53,627 bases of DNA from DASZHA01 sp035938265 (GCA_035938265.1 DASZHA010000036.1:1-53627); one strand, 5' to 3'; shown: positions 30,907 to 39,964, counted from the stretch's first letter. The notes: generated from the letters alone by a model not told the origin. A program made the numbers and translations.

Positions 30907-32306
30907 TGGAGTACGTCGGCCGCACCGCCATCGAACTGGCTGAGCTGGTCCGGGGCCGCCAGGCCAAGGCATCAGAGATCGTCGCCGAGCACCTGGCCCA
31001 GGTCGACGCCATCGAGCCGCGGGTGCACGCCTTCCTCAGCCTTCGCGGCGAGAAGGCGCTGGCCGAGGCGCGCGAGCTGGACGACCGCCCCGACCTCGGC
31101 GAGTTGCCCCTGGCGGGGGTGCCCATCGCCATGAAGGACTCGGTGGCGGTCGCCGGCGAGCCGACGCGGCTGGGCAGCCTGGCCACCTCCGATGCCCCCG
31201 ATACCGAGGATGACGAGCTCACCCGGCGGGTGCGCGCCGCGGGGGCGGTGGTCATCGGCAAGACGCGGCAGCCGGAGATGGCGATCTGGCACTTCACCGA
31301 CTCCAACTTCGGCACCACCCGCAACCCCTGGAACCTGGAGCGCGCGCCGGGCGGATCCAGCGGCGGCGCCGCGGCGGCCGTGGCCTCAGCGATGCTGCCC
31401 ATTGCCCAGGCCTCTGACGGCGCCGGCTCGATCCGCATTCCCGCCGCTTTCAGCGGCCTGTTCGGGATCAAGCCGGGACCCGGCGTGGTGCCCCTGGCCG
31501 GTGGCCACACCGAGCACTGGTTCGGAATGTCGCAGTACGGCCCCCTGGCCACCACCGTCGCCGATGCCGCGCTGCTGCTCGACGTGCTCGCCGGGACCGA
31601 TACCTACCGCGCGGTCCGGCCGCCGGCCCGGTCGCTGCGGGTGGCCGTGTCCACCCGGGCGCCGGTGATCGGGGTGCGGACCGACCGCCAGGTTCGGCGT
31701 GCCACAGAGACGGCTGCCGACGCACTCCGCGACACCGGCCACACCATCATCCTGACCGACCCGCCGTACACGACACGAATGGGGCTGGCGATCGTCCAAC
31801 GCTTCTACGGTGGCGTTGCCCACGAGGTGGACGAGCTCGGGCTGCCAATGGACGAGCTCGAGCCACGAACCCAGACCATGGTGAAGCTCGGCCGTCGCCT
31901 GCTCAACCGCTTCCCGGTGCCCGACACCCGCGGCGACGAGTGGTGCGATCGCTTCACCACCTGGTTCGCCGACTATGACGTCCTGGTCCTGCCGACCACC
32001 GCGAGGCCCTGGGTGCCGGCGGACGGCTGGCTCGGCAAGGGCTTCGCCTCCACCTTCAACAACGCGACCAACCACACCCCCTTCACCTCGCCCTGGAACC
32101 TGGCTTCCTTCCCTGCGGCGTCGGTGCCGGGCATGATGACCGACGACGGCTTCCCCGTTGGCGTGCAGATCGTGGCGCCGCGCGGCGGCGAGGCCCTGGT
32201 GCTGTCGGTGGCCAAGCAGGTCGAGGAGCTGATGCCCTGGCCGCGCCACGCGCCCCTGGCCGGTGTCGAGGCGCGGGTGGCGGCGACTAGCCCGGTTCCC
32301 GCCTAG
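30906..32306 (+). CDS. Amidase signature family enzyme
   Basis: 467 residues from ATG 30906, which overlaps the lgt stop. The Ser-cisSer-Lys triad is present: Lys77 in IAMKDS, Ser151/152 in APGGSSGGAAAAV and nucleophile Ser175 in DGAGSIRIPAAF. Family members hydrolyse amides, aminoacyl-tRNA (GatA), or urea derivatives. GatA is unlikely because no gatB or gatC adjoins it. The substrate is unknown. Co-translation with lgt is probably only shared transcription. Its TAG and the stop of the convergent HD-GYP gene share one CTAG. Confidence 0.9.
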   Translation: MEYVGRTAIELAELVRGRQAKASEIVAEHLAQVDAIEPRVHAFLSLRGEKALAEARELDDRPDLGELPLAGVPIAMKDSVAVAGEPTRLGSLATSDAPDTEDDELTRRVRAAGAVVIGKTRQPEMAIWHFTDSNFGTTRNPWNLERAPGGSSGGAAAAVASAMLPIAQASDGAGSIRIPAAFSGLFGIKPGPGVVPLAGGHTEHWFGMSQYGPLATTVADAALLLDVLAGTDTYRAVRPPARSLRVAVSTRAPVIGVRTDRQVRRATETAADALRDTGHTIILTDPPYTTRMGLAIVQRFYGGVAHEVDELGLPMDELEPRTQTMVKLGRRLLNRFPVPDTRGDEWCDRFTTWFADYDVLVLPTTARPWVPADGWLGKGFASTFNNATNHTPFTSPWNLASFPAASVPGMMTDDGFPVGVQIVAPRGGEALVLSVAKQVEELMPWPRHAPLAGVEARVAATSPVPA

Positions 32307-34516
32307 GAGGCGGCTGCGGCCCGGGCCAGCACCGGGCGGAGGCGCTGTCGTGAGTCGACCGACACCAGCGCCTTGACCACGGCGGGGTCGAAGTGCGTCC
32401 CCGAGAAGCGGCGCAGCTCGCCCAGGGACCACTCGATAGGCCGCGCCTCGCGGTGCATCCGCGCCGTGGTCATGGCGTCGAAGGCGTCGGCGACCTTGAT
32501 GATGCGGGCGGCCAGCGGGATCTGCTCGCCGGCGATGCCGTCGGGGTAGCCGCTGCCGTCGAAGTTCTCGTGGTGGTGAAGGATCGTGGTCGCCACCGGC
32601 GCCAGGAAGGGGACGCCCGAGACCATGCGGAAGCCGACCGAGGTGTGGGCTTCGAGCTGGCGCCGTTCGTCCGTGGTCAGGGGTGTGGACTTGCGCACGA
32701 CCAGGTCTGAAGAGGCGATCCGGCCGACATCGTGGAGCAGCGCGCCCAGGGTGAGGGCCTCGATCTCGCTGGTTGTCAGCTCCATCTCGTGGGCGATCAT
32801 CGCGGCGTATTCGGCGACGCGGCGCGAGTGGCCGGCGGTGTAGGGGTCGCGGGCGTCGATGGCGGCGGAGAGTGCTTCCACCGTGGCGCGGTTGGCATTG
32901 TGGACGACGGCGTCGAGGCGCTCGAAGTCCTCGACCAGGTGCCTGAGCGGCTCGGCCGAGCCGAAGGCGATCGCCCGGTTGCGCCCCAGCGACTTGGCCA
33001 GGTACATCGCCTGGTCGGCGCGCTGCAGGACGAGGTCGGGCGAGCTGCCGTCCTCGGGATAGCTGGCCACGCCGGCGCTGACCGTGAGCCCGCCAGAGAT
33101 GCCACGGCGCAGCTCGCTGCCGGCGGCGCGACGACCCAGCCGCAGCTCCTCGACCGCTCGCCGCACCTTCTCAGCCGCCTCGGTGGCGCCCGCCTTGTCG
33201 GTGTCCGGCAGCAGCACCACGAACTCCTCGCCGCCATAGCGCACCGGCAGGTCGATGGAGCGGACGTGGCGCGACAACAGCCCGGCGAAAGCCTTGAGGA
33301 CCTCGTCGCCGACGGCGTGGCCGTGCTCGTCATTGATCGCCTTGAAGCGGTCGAGGTCGAGGTTGATGATCGAGAGCGGCTTGCGCGCCCGCTCGGCGCG
33401 GCGGAACTCGCGCTCCAAAAGATCGTGGAAAAAGCGCCGGTTGGGCAGCCCGGTGAGGTCGTCATGGAGCGACTGGCGCTCGGTGCGCTCGAGGAAGCGC
33501 ACGACCATGTACAGCAGCAGCCCGATCGGCACCGCCGCCGCCAGGAAGTAGAGAACGGTGGTAAAGGTGGATGCGTGGAGCGGTGCCAGGAAGGCGACTT
33601 CGTCCTGCATCACCGCCACCCGCCAGGGGCGGTCGCTGAGCCGGCTGTAGCCGACCTCGGCGGCGCGCCCGATGACCGGGAACTGGAACTGACCCACGCC
33701 CTGCGACGGTGATGCCGCCAGCTGCGTCGACAGCTCGGTCATACCGAGGGGGTCGAGAGGCTCGGCGCCGTAGGCGCCGGTGAGCTTGAGCTGCGTCAGG
33801 GTTGCGGGGTCGGCTTCGCCGAGGGTGTGGTACAGGACCTTGTCGGGCCGGGGGCCGTTGTAGCCGATGACCACGCCGTTACCGTCGATCAGCATGCCGA
33901 AGCGGTCGGGGCCCAGACGGGTGGGGTTGGAGAAGCCCTCCATCGACGAGGCGTCGGCGGCGATGACCAGGCGCCCGGTGCCGTCTCCCACGGGGGCGTA
34001 GACGACGCTGGTAGCGGGCAGTCCCTGGCCCGCCACCGGGTCACTGACGCCGGTCGCGCCCGGCGGTGCCAGGAACTGGAGCCGGGCCGGCGCCAGCGTG
34101 GCGTTGGTGTACGCGGCGGGGTCGGTACTGCCGAGGACCTGCCCCGAGTTGTCGACCAGGGCGATGGCCCTGAAGTCCGGGTCGAGCATCAGGCCGCGAT
34201 TCAGGGTCGACATCGCGTCGCCGTCGACCCTGCGCGCGCCCAGCGCGGCGGCCAGCCGGGGATCGCTGCTCAGCTGTACGGCGGCGCGGCGCCAGCCCAC
34301 CATCCGGCCCTCGATCTCCGCCACCTGCTCGGCGGACTGCTGCTTCAGGGTGGTCCGCAGCAGCTCGCGGCCATTGTTGGTGTTGGCGCGGTCGAAGAGC
34401 ACGGTGAGGAACATCAGCGGGACCATGGTCGTCAGCACCGACAAGATCAGGATCTTGGTCGAAAGGCGGCCGGATTCGAACCGCGCGGTGAGATCGCGAA
34501 CAATTCGGAGGAGCAT
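32303..34516 (-). CDS. Membrane sensor with GGDEF and HD-GYP domains (c-di-GMP synthesis and breakdown)
   Basis: 737 residues. TM1 about 20-42, an extracellular Cache-like sensor (about 45-320, with FRAIALVDNSGQVLGSTD and FGMLIDGNGVVIGY), TM2 about 325-347. The GGDEF domain (355-520) has RYGGEEF near 428 and an intact I-site RSID, so an active, feedback-inhibited cyclase is likely. The HD-GYP domain (540-735) has HDVGRI near 596, HHHEN and DGSGYPDG near 655, the metal and GYP residues of the phosphodiesterase. One protein thus could make and destroy c-di-GMP, or one half may be regulatory. No ribosome site is apparent before the ATG. Confidence 0.94.
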   Translation of the reverse strand: MLLRIVRDLTARFESGRLSTKILILSVLTTMVPLMFLTVLFDRANTNNGRELLRTTLKQQSAEQVAEIEGRMVGWRRAAVQLSSDPRLAAALGARRVDGDAMSTLNRGLMLDPDFRAIALVDNSGQVLGSTDPAAYTNATLAPARLQFLAPPGATGVSDPVAGQGLPATSVVYAPVGDGTGRLVIAADASSMEGFSNPTRLGPDRFGMLIDGNGVVIGYNGPRPDKVLYHTLGEADPATLTQLKLTGAYGAEPLDPLGMTELSTQLAASPSQGVGQFQFPVIGRAAEVGYSRLSDRPWRVAVMQDEVAFLAPLHASTFTTVLYFLAAAVPIGLLLYMVVRFLERTERQSLHDDLTGLPNRRFFHDLLEREFRRAERARKPLSIINLDLDRFKAINDEHGHAVGDEVLKAFAGLLSRHVRSIDLPVRYGGEEFVVLLPDTDKAGATEAAEKVRRAVEELRLGRRAAGSELRRGISGGLTVSAGVASYPEDGSSPDLVLQRADQAMYLAKSLGRNRAIAFGSAEPLRHLVEDFERLDAVVHNANRATVEALSAAIDARDPYTAGHSRRVAEYAAMIAHEMELTTSEIEALTLGALLHDVGRIASSDLVVRKSTPLTTDERRQLEAHTSVGFRMVSGVPFLAPVATTILHHHENFDGSGYPDGIAGEQIPLAARIIKVADAFDAMTTARMHREARPIEWSLGELRRFSGTHFDPAVVKALVSVDSRQRLRPVLARAAAAS

Positions 34517-34622
34517 TCGAAGTCATTAACGCTGACGCTTGCAAAACGACCGTACGCATCCGTCCAGCCGCTACAGATATGGCACACCTCGTTACGGCGT
34601 GTCCCTCAGCCGCGGAGCGCGT

Positions 34623-34628
34623 TAGGCT
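34623..34628 (+). promoter_or_regulatory. -10 box TAGGCT, leaderless promoter of metF
   Basis: TAGGCT ends 6 nt before ATG 34635; no ribosome site is seen. Confidence 0.4.
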
Positions 34629-34634
34629 CATCCG

Positions 34635-35543
34635 ATGCGCATCGTGGATCGGCTGGCCAGCGGCGACCCCTGTTTCTCCTTCGAGTTCTTCCCGCCCAAG
34701 ACCGAAGAGGGCGTGCTCTCGCTCTTCCGCACGATCACTGAGCTCGGCCCGCTTAACCCCGGGTACGTCTCCTGCACCTACCCCGGAAGCTCAACCCCCG
34801 ACCCTGACCCTGACACCGTCCGCCGGCGACGACTGACCCTGGAGCTGACCCGCCGGATTCGAGACGAGGCCGGCATCGAGGCGATGGCCCACATCACGTG
34901 CAGTGCCCATACCCGCGAGGAGCTGATCATGATTCTCGACCAGCTGGCCGAGGAGGGGGCCGACAATGTTCTCGCCCTCCGCGGCGACCCCCCCGCTGGC
35001 GGCGGCGGCTTCATCACCAAGGAGGGCGGGTTCTCCCATGGCGTGGAGCTGATCGAGCTGATCCGGGAGCGCGGCTACCCGTTCTGCGTCGGCGCTGCCT
35101 GCTACCCCGAGACCCACCAGGAGAGCACCGATGAGGCCACCGACCTGGCCCACCTCAAGGCCAAGGTCGATGCCGGGGCCGACTTCCTGATCACCCAGCT
35201 CTTCCACGACAACAGCAAGTGGTTCGCCTTCATCGGCCGGGTCCGCGAGGCGGGCATCACCCTGCCGGTGATCCCGGGCCTGATGCCGATCATCAACCGT
35301 GACGGTATCGTCCGGATGGCCGAGCTCTCCGGCGCCTCAATGCCCGAGGGGCTGCGGCGGGAGCTGGACCAGCAAGGCGAGAACCCCGAGGCGGTGCTGG
35401 AGGTGGGCGTTGCCCACACCACCGCCCAGGCGCTCGAGCTGCTGGACAACAACGCCCCGGGAATCCACTTCTACACGCTCAACAAGTCGCGGGCCACCCG
35501 CGAGATCGTCAGCGCGGTCCGCGAGCACATCGGACCGCGCTAG
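34635..35543 (+). CDS. metF: Methylenetetrahydrofolate reductase
   Basis: 302 residues, the normal bacterial length. FSFEFFPPKTEEG near the N-terminus, THCS-equivalent AHITCSAHTREEL, NVLALRGDPP, the FAD-contacting DAGADFLITQLFHDN, IPGLMPI and C-terminal GIHFYTLNKS are the standard MetF blocks of a TIM barrel. It reduces 5,10-methylene-THF to 5-methyl-THF for methionine synthesis. It stands alone; no met genes flank it. Convergent with the downstream amidase at 12 bp. Confidence 0.96.
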   Translation: MRIVDRLASGDPCFSFEFFPPKTEEGVLSLFRTITELGPLNPGYVSCTYPGSSTPDPDPDTVRRRRLTLELTRRIRDEAGIEAMAHITCSAHTREELIMILDQLAEEGADNVLALRGDPPAGGGGFITKEGGFSHGVELIELIRERGYPFCVGAACYPETHQESTDEATDLAHLKAKVDAGADFLITQLFHDNSKWFAFIGRVREAGITLPVIPGLMPIINRDGIVRMAELSGASMPEGLRRELDQQGENPEAVLEVGVAHTTAQALELLDNNAPGIHFYTLNKSRATREIVSAVREHIGPR

Positions 35544-35555
35544 GGGACCGCGGGC

Positions 35556-36989
35556 TCAGAGCGAGGGGCGCCGGTCGGCCCAGGGCCGCGCCGCCTCCAG
35601 CTGGGCGCTGAGGCGGAAAAGGGTGGCCTCGTCGCCCATGCGGCCGATCGCCTGGACCCCGATGGGGAGACCGTCGCTGGACCACGCCAGCGGCAGCGAC
35701 GCGGCGGGCTGGCCCGTGAAGTTGAAGACGGTGGTGAAGGGCGCCAGCTGGGAGGACCGCGGGTGCAGCGGCGAGATCGGGTCGGTCTCGGCGTCCTCGA
35801 ATAGCCAGCCGATCTTGGGCGGCGGCTGCGCCATCACCGGTGAGAGGACGACGTCGTACGTGTTCCAGCTCTCCAACACACGCTTGAGAACGTCGTGGAT
35901 CCGACCCCGGGCGCTCAGGTAGTCGGCCGCCGAGTGCTTCTGGCCCATCTCCCAGAGCGCCCGGTTGTGGGGCTCGAGGAGGTCGGGGTCGAGCCCGAAG
36001 CGGGCCAGGGTTTCGACCACGGCGCTGAACTCGCCCGACCAGAGGACGAAGAACATGTCCAGCATCTCCTCGTCGGCCCAGTCGAGTTCGTGCGGGGTGA
36101 CCTCGTGGCCGAGCTCCTCGCAGAGCCGCGCTGCATCCTCGACGGCGGCCGACCACTCGGGATGGACCTCGACCGGGATCGGTGGCTTCAGGGTCCAGCC
36201 GATGCGCATCCTGCCGGGGTCGGCGCCGACCTCCTGGACCAACGGTCGCTCGAGGGGGGAACTCCAGAAGGGATCGCCCATTGCGTAGCCCTCGACCTGG
36301 TCGATGAGGAGGGCGTTGTCGCGGACCGAGTGCGTCAGGAAGCCGAAGACGCCGGTCTCGCTGACGTCGGCGATCGGCTCCATCGAAATCCGTCCGCGGG
36401 TTGGCTTCACGGTGAAGAGCCCGGTGCATGCGGCCGGGATGCGCAGGCTGCCCCCGCCGTCGGCGCCATGGGCGGCCGGCACCATCCCCGCGGCCACCGC
36501 CGCGGCGGCGCCGCTGCTGGAGCCGCCGGGGGTCCGGGTCAGGTCCCACGGGTTGCGGGTGGCGCCGAACTTGGCGCTCTCGCTCGCCAGCGTCGAGCCG
36601 AACTCCGGCATGTGGGTCTTGCCGAAGATCACGGCGCCCGCCTGGCGCAGCCGGGTGACGACCTCGGAGTCGAAGGGGAGGGGGATGTCGATGTGCATCC
36701 GCGAGCCCAACGTGGGGGCCGTGCCGGAGACGAAGGCCAGGTCCTTGATGGGCATCGGCAGCCCCTCGAGCGCCCGGGCCTCACCACGATGGATGCGGGC
36801 CTCACTTTCACGGGCGGCCTGGCGCGCCTCCTCGGGCATCAGGTGGACGAAGGCGTTGATCTGGGGGTCGAGCGCCTCGATCCGGCTCAGGCAGGCATCG
36901 AGCAGCTCAACCGGCGACAGCTCCTTGGCCGTCATCATCTCCACCAGCCGGGTGACCGATGTGAATGTCAGGTCCTGGATGACGGCCAC
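35556..36989 (-). CDS. Amidase signature family enzyme (second copy)
   Basis: 477 residues with triad Lys in MPIKDLAF, cis-Ser in TPGGSSSGAAAAVAAG and nucleophile Ser in DGGGSLRIPAAC; FTVKPTRGR and GLPIGVQAIGR are further family blocks. It differs clearly from the amidase at 31-32 kb and is nearer the 6-aminohexanoate-cyclic-dimer hydrolase/aryl-acylamidase-like side of the family, an inference only. GTG start (reading MAVIQDL) is set by AGGAGG about 7 nt upstream, one of the few clear Shine-Dalgarno sites in the window. Confidence 0.9.
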   Translation of the reverse strand: MAVIQDLTFTSVTRLVEMMTAKELSPVELLDACLSRIEALDPQINAFVHLMPEEARQAARESEARIHRGEARALEGLPMPIKDLAFVSGTAPTLGSRMHIDIPLPFDSEVVTRLRQAGAVIFGKTHMPEFGSTLASESAKFGATRNPWDLTRTPGGSSSGAAAAVAAGMVPAAHGADGGGSLRIPAACTGLFTVKPTRGRISMEPIADVSETGVFGFLTHSVRDNALLIDQVEGYAMGDPFWSSPLERPLVQEVGADPGRMRIGWTLKPPIPVEVHPEWSAAVEDAARLCEELGHEVTPHELDWADEEMLDMFFVLWSGEFSAVVETLARFGLDPDLLEPHNRALWEMGQKHSAADYLSARGRIHDVLKRVLESWNTYDVVLSPVMAQPPPKIGWLFEDAETDPISPLHPRSSQLAPFTTVFNFTGQPAASLPLAWSSDGLPIGVQAIGRMGDEATLFRLSAQLEAARPWADRRPSL

Positions 36990-37017
36990 TTGGTCCCTCC
37001 TCAGGCCGAGAGTGAAA

Positions 37018-37091
37018 TAGCCCGTAGCGGATTCGAACCGCTGATCTCCGCCTTGAGAGGGCGGTGTCCTAGGCCACTAGACGAACGGGCC
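37018..37091 (-). tRNA. tRNA-Glu, anticodon CTC
   Basis: The minus strand folds into a complete cloverleaf of 74 nt: acceptor GGCCCGT/ACGGGCT (first pair G-U), D-arm containing CTAGTGGCCTAGGAC, anticodon stem CCGCC/GGCGG with loop CTCTCAA (anticodon CTC), and T-arm with GGTTCGAATCC. Discriminator base is A and CCA is not encoded. The rest of 36990-37246 shows no gene. Confidence 0.96.
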
Positions 37092-37231
37092 ACGCGCACG
37101 CTCCCAACTGGGCGGCGGATCGGCAACTTATTATATTGAGCCCGATCGGGCCCCCCGATTTCTGCTCCGGCCCTTGTAAAGGCGACGTGCCGACTTGTAA
37201 CAGAGGGGGTTTCGAATTCGGATAACGCGCT

Positions 37232-37237
37232 TACCAT
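37232..37237 (+). promoter_or_regulatory. -10-like box TACCAT before the receiver-domain gene
   Basis: TACCAT ends 9 nt before ATG 37247 with no Shine-Dalgarno between them, consistent with a leaderless start. Confidence 0.35.
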
Positions 37238-37246
37238 AAGCCTGAC

Positions 37247-38794
37247 ATGCGCGAATCTTTACCTCCGGTGCTGGCTGCAGCCGCGTCCACCGGGGTCAAC
37301 CCGCTGGTCTGGCTGCTGATTGGCCTGGTCGTGGTGATGGCGATCCTCATCGTCCTGATGCGGCTGGGCAGCCACCGGCGCCGTCGCGCCCGGCAGGACA
37401 AGACCACCAAGGCGGCCGCCGCCAAGCAGGCGGTCATCGACGAAGCCCCGCCCGCCGGCGAGCGTGAGATCTACACCGCGCAGCCGAGGCCGATGTATCC
37501 CGGCACGGACACCAGCGGCGGCTCCGCGCTGGCGCCGCCCCCGCCGCCACGTGAGTCGCTGCCCGAGCACGAGACGCCCGACCCCATCCAGACGCCGGGC
37601 TCTGGCGCCACCCTGACCCAGCCGGGCGTGGCCCTGCCCACGCAGGGCGATCGCTTCCAGACCCCGGGCTACGAGGTCCCCATCAGCCAGCAGCAGTTCA
37701 CGCCGCCGCCGCTGTCGCCCCGGCCCGACCCGGGCCAGGCCGCCCCTGGCGTCAGCCCCGAGCTCGCGCCCCAGGCGCCGGCCTTCCCCTCGGCGGCGCC
37801 CGCGACAGGCGGCATGAGCCTGCCGCCCCCGCCGTTCATGCCTCCAGCGGATGCCGCCCCCGCGGACGCCGGGTGGACCACCGTTCCCGACCCTGATCCG
37901 GTACCTGCTGCGACGCCGTTCCAGGCAGCCCCCGCCCCAGTCGCGCCCGTTGCCGCGCCACCGCCAGCCGTGGTGCCGCCCCCGGCGGTGACTCCACCGC
38001 CACTGGTGGCAGCCGCCGCGCCGGTGGTGGAGCCGTCGCCACCTATGGCAGCCCCGGCCCCGGCTGAAGAGCCCGCACCACCGACCGTGGCCGCCGCGGC
38101 CCCCGCGCCGCCAGAGCCCGTTGTCGCCCCGGCGCCACATGCCGTTGTCGCCCCGGCGCCGCCCGAGCCCGTGGTAGCACCTCCGCGCCCGGAGCCCGCT
38201 GTCGCCCCCTCTCCGCCACCGGAGGCCGCGGTCGCCCCGGTGCCACCGCCCGCTCCGGTCGAGGCCGCGCCGCCGGCGCCCGTCGTGACTCCCCCGGCCC
38301 CGGCTCAGACCGCGCCGCCGGCCCAACCGGTCGCCGCCGTGAACCCGGTCGCCGACCTGCCCGCAGCCGCACCCGCCCCCAAGGTCGTGGCCGGCGTCAA
38401 TGGCTCCGGCGCCCAGACGATCCTGCTGATCGAGGACGACGAGCGGATCGCCAAGTTCTACACCATCCTCTTCGAGGCCAAGGGCTTCAATGTCGAGAAC
38501 GCCCGCGACGGCCTCGAAGGCGTCGACATGGCGTCCACGGTCAATCCCGCCCTGATCCTGCTCGACGTCATGATGCCCAAGATGAATGGCCTGATGGTGC
38601 TGCAGACGCTGCGGGCCAACCCCGACACGGAGCACACCCCGGTGGTGGTCCTCTCCAACTACATGGAGCCGCCCCTCATCCAGCGTGCCCTCCAGCTGGG
38701 CGCGATCGAGTACGTGGTCAAGTCCCAAGCCCGGCCGGAACAGCTGGTCAACGCCCTGCCCAGCTGGCTCAAGGGAGAGCCCGCCCTCCACTGA
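37247..38794 (+). CDS. Membrane-tethered response regulator: TM helix, long Pro/Ala linker, C-terminal receiver domain
   Basis: 515 residues. One membrane helix at about 20-38 (PLVWLLIGLVVVMAILIVLM) is followed by HRRRR, so the rest is cytoplasmic. Residues about 70-390 are a low-complexity chain of Pro, Ala and Val with PEPVVAP-like repeats. The C-terminal 120 residues are a canonical CheY-like receiver: acidic pair IEDDE, phosphoacceptor Asp440 in LLDVMMPKMNG, Ser in VVVLSN and Lys in YVVKSQ. There is no output domain and no kinase gene nearby. A receiver on a flexible tether of this length is unusual; it may localise a phospho-switch at the membrane. The first residues MRESLPPVLAAAAS face outside. 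Confidence 0.88.
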   Translation: MRESLPPVLAAAASTGVNPLVWLLIGLVVVMAILIVLMRLGSHRRRRARQDKTTKAAAAKQAVIDEAPPAGEREIYTAQPRPMYPGTDTSGGSALAPPPPPRESLPEHETPDPIQTPGSGATLTQPGVALPTQGDRFQTPGYEVPISQQQFTPPPLSPRPDPGQAAPGVSPELAPQAPAFPSAAPATGGMSLPPPPFMPPADAAPADAGWTTVPDPDPVPAATPFQAAPAPVAPVAAPPPAVVPPPAVTPPPLVAAAAPVVEPSPPMAAPAPAEEPAPPTVAAAAPAPPEPVVAPAPHAVVAPAPPEPVVAPPRPEPAVAPSPPPEAAVAPVPPPAPVEAAPPAPVVTPPAPAQTAPPAQPVAAVNPVADLPAAAPAPKVVAGVNGSGAQTILLIEDDERIAKFYTILFEAKGFNVENARDGLEGVDMASTVNPALILLDVMMPKMNGLMVLQTLRANPDTEHTPVVVLSNYMEPPLIQRALQLGAIEYVVKSQARPEQLVNALPSWLKGEPALH

Positions 38795-38820
38795 CCCCAC
38801 CGCCGGGTTTGGCGCTCACC

Positions 38821-38826
38821 TAGAAT
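38821..38826 (+). promoter_or_regulatory. -10-like box TAGAAT upstream of SOD
   Basis: TAGAAT lies about 64 bp before the SOD start, so here a leader of around 55 nt with a ribosome site is expected, in contrast to the leaderless genes around it. Confidence 0.35.
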
Positions 38827-38890
38827 CGGGAATGGTCGAGGGGACGGCCTGGTTGCACCCCCGAGCGGGATCTGATCGAAAGGAGGATGA

Positions 38891-39502
38891 ATGGCCTACG
38901 AACTACCGGCTTTGCCCTACGCGTATGACGCCCTGGAGCCGCACATCGATGCCCAGACGATGGAGATCCACCACACCAAGCACCACCAGACGTACGTCGA
39001 TAAGCTGAACGCGGCGCTGGAAGGCCACGACGACCTCGCCAGCCAGTCGGTCGAGGACCTGCTGCGCAACTTCTCCACCGTTCCTGACGACATCAAAACC
39101 CCCGTCAAGAACCACGGCGGCGGCCACGCCAACCACTCTCTCTTCTGGACCATCATGGGCCCGGGCGGCGGCGGCGATGCCACAGGCGACGTGGCGGCGG
39201 CCATCAGCGAGGCCTTCGGCGACTTCAACGCCTTCAAGGAGAAGCTCAACACCACCGCCACCAACCATTTCGGCAGCGGCTGGGCCTGGCTGGTGGTCGA
39301 CGGTGGCAAGCTCGACGTCATCAACAAGCCCAACCAGGACTCGCCCCTGATGGAGGGCAAGACCCCCATCTTCGGGATCGATGTCTGGGAGCACGCCTAC
39401 TACCTCAAGTACCAGAACCGGCGTCCCGAATACATCGCGGCGTGGTGGAACACCATCAACTGGGACGAGGTCAACCGTCGCTACAACGAGGCCAAGGGCT
39501 AA
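38891..39502 (+). CDS. Superoxide dismutase, Mn/Fe family
   Basis: 203 residues. Metal ligands His27 (MEIHHTKHH), His82 (HANHSLFW), Asp164 and His168 (DVWEHAYYLKYQN) are in place, and GSGWAWLVVDGGKLDV and YIAAWWNTINWDEV are the usual C-terminal blocks. Gly-rich GGGHANH and Gln149 in NKPNQDSP favour the Mn-type, though cambialistic use is possible. It removes superoxide in the cytoplasm. AAGGAGG about 6 nt before the ATG is the best Shine-Dalgarno in the window, suggesting strong expression. Single gene with its own terminator. Confidence 0.96.
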   Translation: MAYELPALPYAYDALEPHIDAQTMEIHHTKHHQTYVDKLNAALEGHDDLASQSVEDLLRNFSTVPDDIKTPVKNHGGGHANHSLFWTIMGPGGGGDATGDVAAAISEAFGDFNAFKEKLNTTATNHFGSGWAWLVVDGGKLDVINKPNQDSPLMEGKTPIFGIDVWEHAYYLKYQNRRPEYIAAWWNTINWDEVNRRYNEAKG

Positions 39503-39535
39503 GCCCTAGACTTCGACCCAACAGGCGAGCGTCAG

Positions 39536-39565
39536 AGGCCTCCGGCTAAGTCGGGGGCCTTTGCT
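39536..39565 (+). terminator. Intrinsic terminator of the SOD gene
   Basis: GGCCTCCG, loop GCTAAGT, CGGGGGCC (8-bp stem with one U-G pair) followed by TTTGCT, 34 bp after the SOD stop. Confidence 0.75.
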
Positions 39566-39588
39566 CTGCCGGCAGGGCGACCCGGATG

Positions 39589-39951
39589 TCAGCTCTCGGC
39601 CGGCGCCTCGCGGGGGACGAAGACGTGGACCTCCCGGCCGGACGCGATGGCTCGGTCGACAGTGCCCCGGGTGCCTGTGCTCTGCCCGTCCCAGAAGGCG
39701 ACCACCACGTCGGCGGCGTCGATCAGCTCCTGGTTGCGACGGCTGGATGCTCCCGGGTCGGTGCCCTCCTCGAAGCGCGGTCGCAGCTGGATCAGCCCCA
39801 GGTTCCGCTCGCGGGCGACCTCCCCGGCGGCGGCGTCGACGCCGCTGGCACCCCCGGTGACGATGGTCGTCCCGTCGGGCAGTCCCCGCACGTACTCCTG
39901 CACCCTGTCCATCTCGGGGAAGTGCCGGCTGCCCACGATCGCCACCTTCAC
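39589..39951 (-). CDS. SLOG-family protein (YspA/DUF2493-like Rossmannoid)
   Basis: 120 residues from GTG 39951. MKVAIVGSRHF at the N-terminus, TIVTGGASGVDAAAGEVARE and ADVVVAFWDGQSTGTRGTVDRAIASG are the three nucleotide-binding blocks of the SLOG superfamily (cpYpsA-related), a fold that binds nucleotides or nucleotide-sugar ligands. Some members are linked to ADP-ribose-like signals or nucleoside pools; the ligand here is unknown. A perfect TATAAT lies 7 nt before the GTG, so this is the clearest leaderless promoter in the window. Confidence 0.85.
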   Translation of the reverse strand: MKVAIVGSRHFPEMDRVQEYVRGLPDGTTIVTGGASGVDAAAGEVARERNLGLIQLRPRFEEGTDPGASSRRNQELIDAADVVVAFWDGQSTGTRGTVDRAIASGREVHVFVPREAPAES

Positions 39952-39958
39952 GGGCCGG

Positions 39959-39964
39959 ATTATA
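39959..39964 (-). promoter_or_regulatory. Consensus -10 box TATAAT, leaderless promoter of the SLOG gene
   Basis: On the minus strand TATAAT ends 7 nt before GTG 39951. No TTGACA-like -35 is found at 16-18 bp. Confidence 0.6.

Noticed and set aside
33221..33245. GGEEF in place of GGDEF as a sign of an inactive cyclase
   Set aside because: GGEEF is a functional variant and the flanking I-site and metal positions are intact.
37085..37247. Possible integration site at the tRNA-Glu gene
   Set aside because: No integrase, no duplicated tRNA 3' end and no composition change are seen next to it.
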